Numbered from the stretch's first letter, positions 25,042 through 33,970 are shown. The stretch: DNA of 52,089 bases from CAYYMH01 sp964472785 (GCA_964472785.1 CAYYMH010000026.1:1-52089), one strand, 5' to 3'. Notes: generated by a model not told the origin, from the sequence alone. Translations and numbers: made by a program.

Positions 25042-25917
25042 TTAATTATGACAGACAATACAAACCGGATCACTTTGAGCATCCGAATGGCAACCGATGC
25101 ATGAATCCAAATCGAGCTTTGCCGCTCTCGCATGTCCGCCGCCTGTTGTTTTATTGGACCAATTGGCATAAGAATGATTTCTCGGCATCACCATTCTTGT
25201 CTGATGACAATCCACACAAAAAGCTAATTCTTCGTGGCATGTGTAACAATTGTCCTTGTTTCCTTTTGCATACATGCCATGATTGTTAACATAATTCAGC
25301 GGATGTACCTCGTGATCCAGATTGTCTTTTTGATGACAATCGATACAATAAGCTGTGGTATGACATTGCGTACAGGAATTCGCGTCCATCGCGGAAACGA
25401 TACCGTGTTCTTTTTGCCATGCTAAAAAGTGATCATCTGGCTTCAGGTTTTCTTCCTTGCCGTGACAAGTGTAGCAATAGTCTTTTTTATCCATATCCGC
25501 ATGACAAGTCACACACGATGCCATATTTGGCAGATGCTTGTCAAAGATATTTTCACTTTTCGACACACCGGCATGACATTTTTCACATGTCAATTTATCA
25601 GAGACATGCTTGCTGTGCGGGAATTTTGCAATGTAAGTGGTTATTCTCGGATACGGTACGGCATTGTCCGGATCTTTGTGACACATTGTGCATTCGGCGT
25701 CTTCATCATGGCAGGTATAGCATGATTCCATATCCGGCAATAAATTATCCGTAGCAAAATTACTTTCTTCCGCTTTGTGACAATCCGTACAAGCAGAGCC
25801 GACGTCTTCAGCGTGAAATTTATGCGAAAAAATAAGCTCGACGTCTTGTGCTAATAAAAGATAAGTCAGAGCAATCAGGAAAATGAGGACGATAAAAGTA
25901 ATAATTTTTCGTTTCAT
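25042..25917 (-). CDS. Periplasmic 12-heme cytochrome c
   Basis: A 291-residue protein with an N-terminal hydrophobic signal (residues 1-24, ending LLAQ). It carries 12 CXXCH motifs: CTDCH, CYTCH, CTMCH, CEKCH, CVTCH, CYTCH, CTQCH, CIDCH, CYTCH, CVDCH, CIGCH and CIVCH. Its ribosome site AAGGA overlaps the stop codon of the porin gene, so the two are tightly coupled. The small size per heme and link to a porin match the periplasmic dodecaheme partner of Geobacter-type conduits such as ExtA, although I assign no orthology. Probable role: carry electrons across the periplasm to the outer-membrane conduit. Confidence 0.9.
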   Translation of the reverse strand: MKRKIITFIVLIFLIALTYLLLAQDVELIFSHKFHAEDVGSACTDCHKAEESNFATDNLLPDMESCYTCHDEDAECTMCHKDPDNAVPYPRITTYIAKFPHSKHVSDKLTCEKCHAGVSKSENIFDKHLPNMASCVTCHADMDKKDYCYTCHGKEENLKPDDHFLAWQKEHGIVSAMDANSCTQCHTTAYCIDCHQKDNLDHEVHPLNYVNNHGMYAKGNKDNCYTCHEELAFCVDCHQTRMVMPRNHSYANWSNKTTGGGHARAAKLDLDSCIGCHSDAQSDPVCIVCHN

Positions 25918-25927
25918 GTTTTTTTCC

Positions 25928-27124
25928 TTACCAACTAAAGTGGATGTGATTTAGAAACCGTGAATCTTGTTCTTTAAATCGATTTGTGAGCCATTGATAT
26001 TCCGCATCGATTCTCAAATTGCTTAATAATTCATAAGATAGCCTAACGGCATTGGCAATTTGATTATCGAATTCATAAACTTCTTCGGTTTTGTATCGTG
26101 AATAATCAATGTTCAAAGAAGCCATTAATTTCGGCGTAATGTTATAAGCATAATCAAAAACCACTCCCAACTGTTCGCCAGCGTAGCCGGTTTCATAAAC
26201 AAATCCCAAACTGCCATTCAGCCGATTGAGTGTCAGAAAAACCCGGTTGGCGTTTTCCTCTCCGCCGAACTGGACGAGTTGATATTGAGCGTTCACAAAG
26301 CATTTGTTATTAATCTGGTACGATGTGCCCAATCGGTATTGCCGGTACGCTTCGATTTCAAAAATCGTGTAAAATGAATTGGCATACACTTGAGGATATT
26401 GATTTTTGAATGCCAGGTTAAAAGCGATTTTTTTATTCAATTTGTGGCGAGCTGAAACAAGGAGCCGGTGAAACCTCGAGTTCTGCAAATCATAATGTCC
26501 CTGAAATTGTAACATTGTTTTGGGAATGATTTTGTTTGTAAAATTCAAACCGGCAATTTGCCAATAGGTTTCATTCTCGTTGGCTTTTTGCAGGTACAAT
26601 AACTGCAAATTTGTTGAGTACAAGTTTTTCCAATCAAATAACCCGCCTGCTGTGAAGCTGTCCTCGAATTCATAAATTTTAAAGCTTCGGTTAAAATGCG
26701 CCTCTACACCTCCGTAAGCCGCCAGACTGATGTTATTCGTAAAGCGAAATTTCGTGTATAAACCATCGAGTCCGCCTAAAACGGTTCCTGGGTGCAAAAA
26801 TTGCCTACCAAGCACAACATCCAGCCGATTGAAAAGCTTTTTAAATTCAAGATTGAGATAGTACGACTTAAAACGTTGATCGTCGTCAAGTGTCGCGTCA
26901 AGATCAGAAAGCGCTCTGAACGATCCGTTCAGCGACATGTTATTAAAGCCAGGTGACTGCAGAGAAAATTTAACCAACTGATAAAGCCGTGTATGCGAAG
27001 ATGTATCTTCGTAGCTATATACCGAGTTGGATGCTCTTCCATGGAACTGAAGTCCCTGAGAATTGATTTTCCCTGAGAAAATCAATAGTATCACGCATAA
27101 AGTTATAAACTTAACTTTAATCAT
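25928..27124 (-). CDS. Outer-membrane beta-barrel porin of a porin-cytochrome conduit
   Basis: About 398 residues with a signal peptide (MIKVKFITLCVILLIFSG..., cleaved near NSQ). Alternating polar/hydrophobic strands run throughout and the C-terminus is HIHFSW, ending in an aromatic residue as outer-membrane barrels do. No heme motifs. The ATG at 27124 is preferred; a GTG four codons earlier is possible. It lies between a 10-11-heme lipoprotein and a 12-heme cytochrome, which is the arrangement of porin-cytochrome electron conduits, where the barrel forms an insulating sheath. I see no sequence family by name; the function rests on structure type and context. Confidence 0.82.
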   Translation of the reverse strand: MIKVKFITLCVILLIFSGKINSQGLQFHGRASNSVYSYEDTSSHTRLYQLVKFSLQSPGFNNMSLNGSFRALSDLDATLDDDQRFKSYYLNLEFKKLFNRLDVVLGRQFLHPGTVLGGLDGLYTKFRFTNNISLAAYGGVEAHFNRSFKIYEFEDSFTAGGLFDWKNLYSTNLQLLYLQKANENETYWQIAGLNFTNKIIPKTMLQFQGHYDLQNSRFHRLLVSARHKLNKKIAFNLAFKNQYPQVYANSFYTIFEIEAYRQYRLGTSYQINNKCFVNAQYQLVQFGGEENANRVFLTLNRLNGSLGFVYETGYAGEQLGVVFDYAYNITPKLMASLNIDYSRYKTEEVYEFDNQIANAVRLSYELLSNLRIDAEYQWLTNRFKEQDSRFLNHIHFSW

Positions 27125-27236
27125 ATTTATTCTCACAATTAAAATTGTTAAATAAGTTTAATGAAATAACGGTTTGTTAACTTTTGATTTCTAATTGTCA
27201 ACCAAATCCTGACCAAAAATTTCTTTGGTTGTACAT

Positions 27237-28535
27237 TTAATTCATTATTACTGATTGGTTCGCGTTAATTTCATAACTTTCAAGATCCGCTTGTTCAAGA
27301 TAATATTCTGAATCGTGACAATTTTCAAAGCAATATGCACCACCCGTTGTATCCGTTTGAGCTGTCCATTTTTGGATATTATGCGGGGTTGTCATTTTCC
27401 ATGTCGGTTCAGAATCAAAATTTGGCAAATCGGGCACGCCCCAAGATGCATAAGTATCAGGTGCGATTGGAATATGCCGAACTGTTATATAATCATACGG
27501 ATACCTAGAAGACTGGTTGTAATTTTTACCAATTTTAAAAGCAATATTTGAGGGTCTTTCTAATCCGGAACCAGTATGACAGCCATAACAGTTTTTATAC
27601 GGTTGAGAGTGGCAAACATAACAGGACAAAGTTTTGTTTGAATAACCATCTCCCCAGTGCACCTGGTGATAGAAATTTGACTCTTTTTCACCAATATGAC
27701 ACTCTTCACATTTCGGCAAATGGGTATTATTAACATCATAACGATGATTTAAATCCATTCCATTACCATGCATTTCCTCTGCCGGATGACAAAAGTCGCA
27801 TCGTTTACCTTTCTTTTCCCAATGGAGATCAGCATTTTCTGCACGACTACCCAGGTATTCTTCTCCAACTCGAGAACCATGGCATGCGGTACAATTGTTG
27901 GTCATACTGGGTAATTTTTTAAATGAATGTCCATCAAGAAAACCACCATTTACCTGCCTGGGACGAGTAATGTGGCATTGTCCGCAAGAAACGTGGCATT
28001 TGCCGCATTCTTTATCAAACTCTTGTTGCATGTGTTCGTCTGTTCTTAAATCGAATCCGGCGCGTTTTTCAAAAAGATCGTAATAACCATTCTGGTTTCG
28101 GTGTAAACTGGTTGAAAATACAGATGATTCTTCTGAATGACACGAAGCACAATATGTGTTGTGATCTTCGCTTGGGTAGGGTGTCAAATCGACGTGCGCT
28201 TCCTCCTTTGAAGTTCCTTGATCATTGCCACCATGGCACGATGTACAGGCAACCTTGCCGTGTTGTGTGGTTAAAAATCCCTCTTTTACATTAACTATTT
28301 CCCATGCCTCCAACGGAGCCACAGAACCGCCTCAGGTTTCTCCTGTATCACCGCCAGGATCCACTGGTAACGGATCAGCAACTTCCTTTAACAATTCAGC
28401 ATTAAGATGACAATTGGTACAGCTATTCTTCTCGACAGCAAATTTTTCAACCGGAGTTGGATACTTATCTGAACAGCTTAATAGAAAAATAACTAAAGTT
28501 GTAAAAAGCACAAACACCAAAATTAAATTTCGCAT
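27237..28535 (-). CDS. 10-11-heme cytochrome lipoprotein, probable selenoprotein (in-frame UGA)
   Basis: One reading frame of 432 codons is interrupted by a single TGA at 28332-28334 (residue 68). The first part holds the start (ATG 28535, AGAGG upstream), lipoprotein signal (lipobox LLSC, Cys21) and heme motif CTNCH. The second part, in the same frame, holds nine more CXXCH motifs (CTSCH, CASCH, CGKCH, CGQCH, CTACH, CDFCH, CEECH, CYVCH, CYGCH) plus CFENCH with three residues between cysteines. Without readthrough the heme-rich part would have no export signal. The sequence around the site is GDTGET-U-GGSVAPLEAW. A SECIS-like hairpin follows the UGA. Selenocysteine is my preferred reading; a recent nonsense mutation or separate translation from GTG 28322 are alternatives. 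It belongs to the conduit gene set with the porin. Confidence 0.75.
28299..28334 (-). promoter_or_regulatory. Candidate bacterial SECIS element
   Basis: After the UGA, five bases precede a 12-base arm (28326-28315) that pairs with 28311-28299 (13 bases, one unpaired-type G-G mismatch plus three G-U pairs and a 4-bp top stem CUCC/GGAG). The apical loop is GUU, starting 17 nt after the UGA. A G at the first loop base, a stem of at least four pairs and a UGA-to-loop distance of 16-37 nt fit the published general model of bacterial SECIS elements. Confidence 0.55.
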
Positions 28536-28567
28536 TTCTAACCTCTTTACAATCATTTAAAAATAGG

Positions 28568-28595
28568 CTGGACTGGAAACAGAGCCAGTCCAGCA
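28568..28595 (-). terminator. Intercistronic hairpin, 10-bp perfect stem
   Basis: GCTGGACTGG pairs with CCAGTCCAGC around an 8-nt loop, directly after the rhodanese stop codon and followed on the minus strand by CTATTTTTA. It may end most transcripts after the rhodanese gene and set a lower level for the cytochrome/porin genes. Confidence 0.7.
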
Positions 28596-28606
28596 GTATA
28601 TTAACT

Positions 28607-29620
28607 TTATGGATTTACGCCTGCAGTTGTTGAATAGTCATGAACATCAGTATCTTCACTAAAAGCACTTTGTACTCTAACAGTTGCATCTTTTGTCCAC
28701 GCCATCATTCCCCATTTCATATTGAGCGCATCGTATCCCAACATATTTAAAGCAGTTGTTGCAACGCCTGCAGTATGACCGGTGTAGCAATAGACAGCAA
28801 TCTCTTTGCTGGGATCGATTTTTTTCAGGTTTTCTTCTTTTGAAATTTCACGCCAAGGGATATTTATCGAGCCCGGGATGTGTCCGATTGCGTAGTGCTC
28901 AGCGCTTCTGACACTAATAATGATAGGATCGTTTGAAGTATCCCCATCATTTAAATTGGTAAACAAATCAGCAGCTGTAATTACTGGAGCATGATTCGCA
29001 GCATAGTTATCAGCAGCAGCGCGAATTATTTCTTCCTCGTCAGTAGAAGTTGTATAATTTGTCGTCGGAATATCATAAGTTGTTGTTGGGGCATTGATTG
29101 TGGTTTCAGTCGCATAATCATGGGCATCAATTTCTTCGCTGAAAGCACTTTGCGCGCGAACGGCCGCATCTTTGGTCCAAGCCATAATGCCATACTTCAT
29201 ATTGTATGCTTCATATCCAAGTGAATTCAGAATAGTTGTCGCGATTCCTGCTGTATGTCCTGTATAGCAGTAAACAGCAATTTTTTGATCCGTTGGTAAT
29301 TTTGCCAAATTTTCTGTTTTGGCAATATCACGCCAAGGAATATTAATTGCACCTGGGATATGACCAATAGCATAATGTTCAGCCGTACGAACACTGAGGA
29401 CAAAATAATCATTTGTAGCGTCTCCATCATTCATATTCGCAAACAAATCAGCTGCTAATACAACTGGTCCCTGGGTACCACCTGTGTATGCATCAAGGGC
29501 TGGTTGAATCACTTCATATTCTGTAACTTCTGGTTCAGTCGGATTATTGTCCTTTGAACAACCAGCTATCAGCATTAGCAAAGAAGCAATGGTGAGTAAA
29601 ATCAAAAGTCTTTTAAGCAT
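28607..29620 (-). CDS. Lipoprotein with two tandem rhodanese domains
   Basis: A 337-residue lipoprotein (lipobox LIAGC, Cys21) with two similar rhodanese domains (~50-165 and ~220-325). Both have SVR(T/S)AEHYAIGHIPG(A/S)INIPWR and the active-site loop VYCYTGHTAG with catalytic Cys, so both should be active sulfur-transfer or sulfur-binding domains. A Thr/Asn-rich linker separates them. The ATG at 29620 is 5 nt after GGAGG; an ATG at 29632 is less likely. Rhodanese lipoproteins accompany porin-cytochrome conduits in Geobacter (for example the ext clusters). Here it precedes the UGA-containing cytochrome, hinting at sulfur or selenium chemistry at the cell surface. Confidence 0.9.
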   Translation of the reverse strand: MLKRLLILLTIASLLMLIAGCSKDNNPTEPEVTEYEVIQPALDAYTGGTQGPVVLAADLFANMNDGDATNDYFVLSVRTAEHYAIGHIPGAINIPWRDIAKTENLAKLPTDQKIAVYCYTGHTAGIATTILNSLGYEAYNMKYGIMAWTKDAAVRAQSAFSEEIDAHDYATETTINAPTTTYDIPTTNYTTSTDEEEIIRAAADNYAANHAPVITAADLFTNLNDGDTSNDPIIISVRSAEHYAIGHIPGSINIPWREISKEENLKKIDPSKEIAVYCYTGHTAGVATTALNMLGYDALNMKWGMMAWTKDATVRVQSAFSEDTDVHDYSTTAGVNP

Positions 29621-30246
29621 AAAAGCCTCCATAAACGAACATAAAAATTAATTAATTTATTGTTAAAATTTCAATCAGTTACTAAACTAAAAATTTTGTC
29701 GAGCAATGCTCCTGATTTATTATTTTATGATATGCTTTTAATTTGTGAATTCAATACCGGTATAATTTCATTCAAAGAGTATTTTGATCCAATTAAATTA
29801 CATGTTTCAAAATATTCAATTGATTTTTTTTATATCACAGAATAACAAGAGCATGGTGAATTTTAAATTGTACTCATCTATTATCTTTTATTAACAATGC
29901 AACAAAGCGTTCCAAATATTTCAGCAGGAAAATAATCAAACGCCTCATCCAATGTTCATCTTATAATAAACCTGCTGGAACACTTTTGACTGTATTTTAG
30001 GTATTAAATATACAACATGATTTTTTAAATTGCAACAGAAAAATGAATTTTTCTTCAATTTTTTTGTTAATCTGCCTCCTCGTTTTCAAATATTTTACCA
30101 TTTTGCTTGATTGGGAACGTTTAGATTACATACTTTTCTGGTCGAAATCGTTTATGTTATCGCCTCGTTAAATTCAGCTATCCTGAATTAACGTTTTTCA
30201 GCCTCAGATACGATATCGGAGAAAAACAAATTACCATGCTTTTCAT
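29621..30246. other. Long AT-rich intergenic region
   Basis: About 620 bp between the rhodanese gene (minus) and the small coiled-coil genes (plus). A 61-codon open stretch at 29660-29845 has no ribosome site or recognisable composition and is not called. No RNA gene or insertion sequence recognised; the promoter of the rhodanese gene should lie at its left end. Confidence 0.45.
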
Positions 30247-30275
30247 CTGACATTTTAGTATAGATATGGTATTAT
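30247..30275 (+). promoter_or_regulatory. Sigma-70-type promoter of first coiled-coil copy
   Basis: CTGACA and TATTAT are separated by exactly 17 bp, about 33 bp before the ATG at 30308. The same layout is found in front of the second copy at 30756-30784, which supports both. Confidence 0.6.
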
Positions 30276-30307
30276 TGAGCACATTAAAATACTGAGGGAA
30301 AAAGTTG

Positions 30308-30577
30308 ATGGAATGGATACAAGGACTGTCGATCGTGGTGCCGATTTTATTGGCTTTAGCTGTGGGGTTCTTTTTCACTTATCGTAGATTAGGTGACATG
30401 AACAAAAGGTTCGAAGAAGTACACCACCGGATAGACGATCTCCGCTCTGATATGAACCAACGTTTTTCTGATGTAAACCAACGCCTATCTGAAATGCACA
30501 ATGAAATCAGTGATTGAAAGAACCTGATGGTGGAATTTTTTAAAAAAGGAAGCGGGATATACTTTGAGAGATAAATA
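30308..30577 (+). pseudogene. Damaged copy of small membrane coiled-coil protein
   Basis: Paralogue of the gene at 30818-31045. The ATG, ribosome site (GAGGG) and promoter are intact, and 69 residues can be made: membrane helix ~9-24, then a coiled coil with MNQRFSDVNQRL heptads. At 30515-30517 a TGA replaces the TTA (Leu) of the sister copy. Just after it the sister's T5A6 run has become T6A6, a one-base insertion that shifts frame. After correcting both, the tail reads KKEAGYTLRDK, matching KKEAGYMVRDK of the sister. It may still give a short functional protein lacking the C-terminal ~19 residues. Confidence 0.7.
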
Positions 30578-30755
30578 ACTGATATCAATTACATTGGAGA
30601 ATTGTAAATAAAGCTTCGACTCTGCAAAAGTCAGGGTTTTTTTGTTTGTCATTAAAGATTTGAAGGTGATTAGGGGAAAAATATGTTCGTCTGATCCCTC
30701 AAAATGTGTGTCCCAATTCAAACCGTGTCTAAAATTTATTGATTGCTCAAAATAC

Positions 30756-30784
30756 TTGACATTTAGCAATAAATTTTGTATTAT
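30756..30784 (+). promoter_or_regulatory. Sigma-70-type promoter of intact coiled-coil gene
   Basis: TTGACA-N17-TATTAT, a near-consensus promoter about 33 bp upstream of the ATG at 30818. Confidence 0.75.
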
Positions 30785-30817
30785 TAGAGTAATCAATATT
30801 ATGAAGGATGATAAATT

Positions 30818-31045
30818 ATGGAATGGATTCAGGTTCTGGCAATTACCCTACCTGTCGTATTAGCTTTAGTCATCGGTTTTTTTTATAACAACAGCAGATT
30901 GAATGACTTAAATAAAAGAATCGATGATCTGCGAAGCGATACGAACCAACGCCTTTCTGAAATGCACAATGATATCAGTGATTTAAAGAACCTGATGGTG
31001 AAATTTTTAAAAAAGGAAGCGGGATATATGGTCAGAGATAAATAA
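30818..31045 (+). CDS. Small membrane-anchored coiled-coil protein
   Basis: A 75-residue protein: N-terminal membrane helix (~5-23, QVLAITLPVVLALVIGFFY), then a charged coiled coil (RIDDLRSDTNQRLSEMHNDISDLKNLMVKFLKKE). Proteins with a single helix and MNQRF/LRSDMNQR heptads are widespread and have no assigned function. AAGGATG lies upstream of the ATG, with a strong promoter before and a terminator after, so it is its own transcription unit. It is the intact member of a tandem duplication. Confidence 0.7.
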   Translation: MEWIQVLAITLPVVLALVIGFFYNNSRLNDLNKRIDDLRSDTNQRLSEMHNDISDLKNLMVKFLKKEAGYMVRDK

Positions 31046-31075
31046 CATATATTCGTTACATTGAAAATTTAAACC

Positions 31076-31110
31076 AAAGCCCCGACTTAATTGAGCCGGG
31101 GCTTTTTTGT
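31076..31110 (+). terminator. Rho-independent terminator
   Basis: AAAGCCCCG pairs with CGGGGCTTT (12-nt loop) and is followed by TTTGTTTTG, 31 nt after the coiled-coil stop codon. Confidence 0.85.
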
Positions 31111-31300
31111 TTTGTCATTAAAGGTTTGAAGGTGCATAACAAAAAAGAAATGTTTTTCCAACCCCTCAAAAGTTGTGTTCCAACTTAAACGGAATCTAAA
31201 ATTGATTTATTGCAAAATACTTGAATGTGCTCAATTTACAAGGTGTTGTATTCCTAACTACAAACCTGAATTCGTCATCAGATGGCTGAAGTTAATTATA

Positions 31301-31338
31301 AAAAAGCCGGTGCTAGAATCTATCAGCATCGGCTTTTT
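31301..31338. terminator. Bidirectional terminator between convergent genes
   Basis: AAAAAGCCGGTGCT pairs with AGCATCGGCTTTTT. It lies 26 nt past the stop codon of the minus-strand 9-heme gene (31364) and also downstream of the plus-strand coiled-coil gene, so it can serve both directions. Confidence 0.75.
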
Positions 31339-31363
31339 AATTAAGTATAAATTCGGTTCAAAA

Positions 31364-33970
31364 TTATTTCATCAATATCATCTTTTTCATTGACTGGAAC
31401 TGAACTCCGTTGCCGTCAGATGATGATACTTTTAGACGATAGAGATAAACACCGGAAGATAATCCGTCAGCGATGAAATTGATCGAATACTTACCAGAAC
31501 TCATATTCTTATCCACTAACGTTGAAACTTTTTGACCACGCGCATTGTAAATTTCTAAAGTCACACGACCTGGATTTTTCAATGAGAACGCAATCAAGGT
31601 TTCAGGATTAAACGGATTCGGATAGTTCTGACCTAAATCATATTCATTGGGAACAATATCATCCTGTGAAACCGATGTCAACGTTGCATTAACAGCAGGA
31701 GTTAATTGACCCAGGTTGCCAGAAAAATCCACCGCTAATACTTTGTAGTACCAGGTTCCGACACCCGGTTGTACATCCATAAAATTCAGCTCCGCCGTGT
31801 TACCAATTTCAGTTGTTTCATCGGCCACGAAATCTGCTTGATCCGCTCTGTATATTTTGTAATATTTGACATCCGGATCTGCAGGCGCTTCCCATGTTAA
31901 CTCAACATCACCGCCGGCAGCCATGGCCATTAAGTTACCTGGTGCGTGAGGTATGAGATTATCCACGGAATAGCCCTGAGCCGCTACTGATTCGGTAACC
32001 ATGCCTCCTCTTGTTACGGCAGCGACTTTAAATGTTGTCATTGCCATTCCCGCATCAGTCGAGTCGAACAAAGTTGGTACGACCAACGCATATCGCGGCA
32101 CGCCATGAGCTGTGTATTCACCAACGCCGACCCAAACATCGCCATCCTGGCGTTTTACGATGTACTTCTCAACCGGATCAACAGCCAGTCCGTCATCGAC
32201 AAACTTATCCCAAATAATCCAAACCTGTTTTCCCTGATCATTCGGAACATCCTGAATTGCGACGATTTCACCTTCGATCGCATTATTTTTCAAAGCCTGA
32301 ATTGTAACTTTGAGTAATGCAACTGTGAACGCCGGATTATGAATACCGTAACTATGATCGTAGTAAACCAAGCGATGATTAAACGTCGCTTTTAACTCGG
32401 TCAACGTCCAAGTACTGTCCACATCCGCATGCGGATCATCGGACGGAAGCAACGAACCTAATTCATCCATCAAACCATGGACTTCTTCCTGCAAGCCTTC
32501 CTCTGTGCCATCGCCGTCCAAATCAGCATCTCCGTTGACGTAGAATTTTTTCTCATCAAAGGTTTCGCCAACATTTCCGTGACAGTCTTCACAAGCGGCA
32601 ACATTATCAACACCGTCTTTGCTCACCATACTAAATGAATGCATACCTGCTGTTGTCAAGTTTCCCGCTTCGTCATGTTCGCCATATGCTCCGGCTTCAT
32701 ACATGTGACAATCGACACAAGCATCTTCCAAAGCGGCTAAATGAGGTGATGATGGCAACGTCTTGCCAAATGTGACTGCGTTGGTACCTAACAACATATC
32801 AGCCTGAGGCGCATAATGTGGACCATAGTGCGGCTTTGCTGAATTTGTGTAAGTTTTTGCATCGCGTCTGCTTTGATGACAATTCATACAAAGTAAACCT
32901 TTGCCACCTTCCGTAAGAGTCTGTCCATTCGCCAAAGTCGCATTCATTGCGCGAAGCTGATCTGGATTTGTGGCATCATGTGGATCGTGACATACAGCAC
33001 ACGTAATATCAACGGCTGGTTGCCTCGTGATTGTTTGCCCCTTGACGAACTGGATAAATTGGGCGCCATTATGACAACCCTGACAGTCTGTTCGGTTTCC
33101 TGCAGGATAAGGCGGCAAATTAGAATGGCCAGCAACTCGCCACTGTGACGGGTACACATGGTAATGATCATCATCGTGACACACGCCACAACTGGCCGAA
33201 GATAAACTGGACACAATTCTGGCATCCCCAACAAGACCGTTATGAGCACTTGCCGGACCGTGACACGATTCACACTGAATATTTCCACGTTTCATCGCTG
33301 CGGGATATGCGGCAACCATGTTATCATACTGGCCAACAAATAATGAATCAGGAAAGACGAAATCGAAATCGTCAAAACCATCATTCACAGCAAATGTATC
33401 ATAACCAACAGTATGGCATTCGATACAATTCTCGCCATAGTAACTGCCTATCATACCGTCCAATCCTCTTTGAAACATATCCGCATGTCCTGTGGCTTCC
33501 CACTCGCTGGTTTGCTCACTATGACAAAAACGACAACCTCCATCTTGCACACCAAGGTATTTCGCTGCATTGATGGTTAGTGTTGCAGTTTCTTCACCAT
33601 CCGTAAATTCAACAACATAGGTACCTTCGAGATCCGGTGTAAATACAGCGATCTGTGCTGACGAATCGATGTCAACGGGAACACCTACGGCAGCAACTGA
33701 ACCGGTTGGAAATTCTGTCACTGTGAACGTTGGGTTTGATAAACGGCCGCCCGGCAATGATCCTTTCAGATACATCTGGGTTTCAACACCGACATTCGCC
33801 AAACCGGAAAAAGGTCGATCAAATAGTCCGACATAGTGTGGATCACCGACTGTATCTGCTTTTACGTTGGCTGGTGTCACACCATGCGGCTCCAGCATTA
33901 ATGTTTGTGCACTTGCCATTGTTGCGATACATATTAATGCGATCAGAATCGTACTCAATTTTTTAGCCAT
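31364..33970 (-). CDS. Secreted 9-heme cytochrome c with T9SS sorting domain
   Basis: An 868-residue exported protein. Order: signal peptide (1-21), a beta-sandwich-like domain (~25-140), a cytochrome core with nine CXXCH motifs (CRFCH, CIECH, CESCH, CGVCH, CQGCH, CAVCH, CMNCH, CVDCH, CEDCH; ~145-470), a linker, a fibronectin-III-like domain (~690-775), and a C-terminal type A sorting domain starting NYPNPFNPET and ending KKMILMK. That tail directs type IX secretion to the cell surface in Bacteroidota and relatives. It is thus a candidate extracellular cytochrome that receives electrons from an outer-membrane conduit. It starts 10 nt after a receiver-only regulator gene, on the same strand, with AAAGGAG before the ATG. 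Confidence 0.9.
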   Translation of the reverse strand: MAKKLSTILIALICIATMASAQTLMLEPHGVTPANVKADTVGDPHYVGLFDRPFSGLANVGVETQMYLKGSLPGGRLSNPTFTVTEFPTGSVAAVGVPVDIDSSAQIAVFTPDLEGTYVVEFTDGEETATLTINAAKYLGVQDGGCRFCHSEQTSEWEATGHADMFQRGLDGMIGSYYGENCIECHTVGYDTFAVNDGFDDFDFVFPDSLFVGQYDNMVAAYPAAMKRGNIQCESCHGPASAHNGLVGDARIVSSLSSASCGVCHDDDHYHVYPSQWRVAGHSNLPPYPAGNRTDCQGCHNGAQFIQFVKGQTITRQPAVDITCAVCHDPHDATNPDQLRAMNATLANGQTLTEGGKGLLCMNCHQSRRDAKTYTNSAKPHYGPHYAPQADMLLGTNAVTFGKTLPSSPHLAALEDACVDCHMYEAGAYGEHDEAGNLTTAGMHSFSMVSKDGVDNVAACEDCHGNVGETFDEKKFYVNGDADLDGDGTEEGLQEEVHGLMDELGSLLPSDDPHADVDSTWTLTELKATFNHRLVYYDHSYGIHNPAFTVALLKVTIQALKNNAIEGEIVAIQDVPNDQGKQVWIIWDKFVDDGLAVDPVEKYIVKRQDGDVWVGVGEYTAHGVPRYALVVPTLFDSTDAGMAMTTFKVAAVTRGGMVTESVAAQGYSVDNLIPHAPGNLMAMAAGGDVELTWEAPADPDVKYYKIYRADQADFVADETTEIGNTAELNFMDVQPGVGTWYYKVLAVDFSGNLGQLTPAVNATLTSVSQDDIVPNEYDLGQNYPNPFNPETLIAFSLKNPGRVTLEIYNARGQKVSTLVDKNMSSGKYSINFIADGLSSGVYLYRLKVSSSDGNGVQFQSMKKMILMK

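Noticed and set aside
27237..28322. Independent cytochrome starting at GTG 28322
   Set aside because: It would lack any export signal although it holds nine or more heme motifs, and the same frame continues upstream through one UGA into a lipoprotein signal. A GAGG near the GTG keeps it possible but less likely.
29660..29845. 61-codon ORF in the large intergenic gap
   Set aside because: No ribosome site, no recognisable domain and AT-rich composition typical of chance ORFs.
30515..30517. Second selenocysteine codon in the first coiled-coil copy
   Set aside because: The sister copy has TTA (Leu) here, and a one-base insertion follows a few codons later, so gene decay explains it better.
31175..31393. 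72-codon plus-strand ORF across the convergent terminator
   Set aside because: It runs through the terminator hairpin and into the end of the 9-heme gene, and lies in the degraded end of the tandem duplication.
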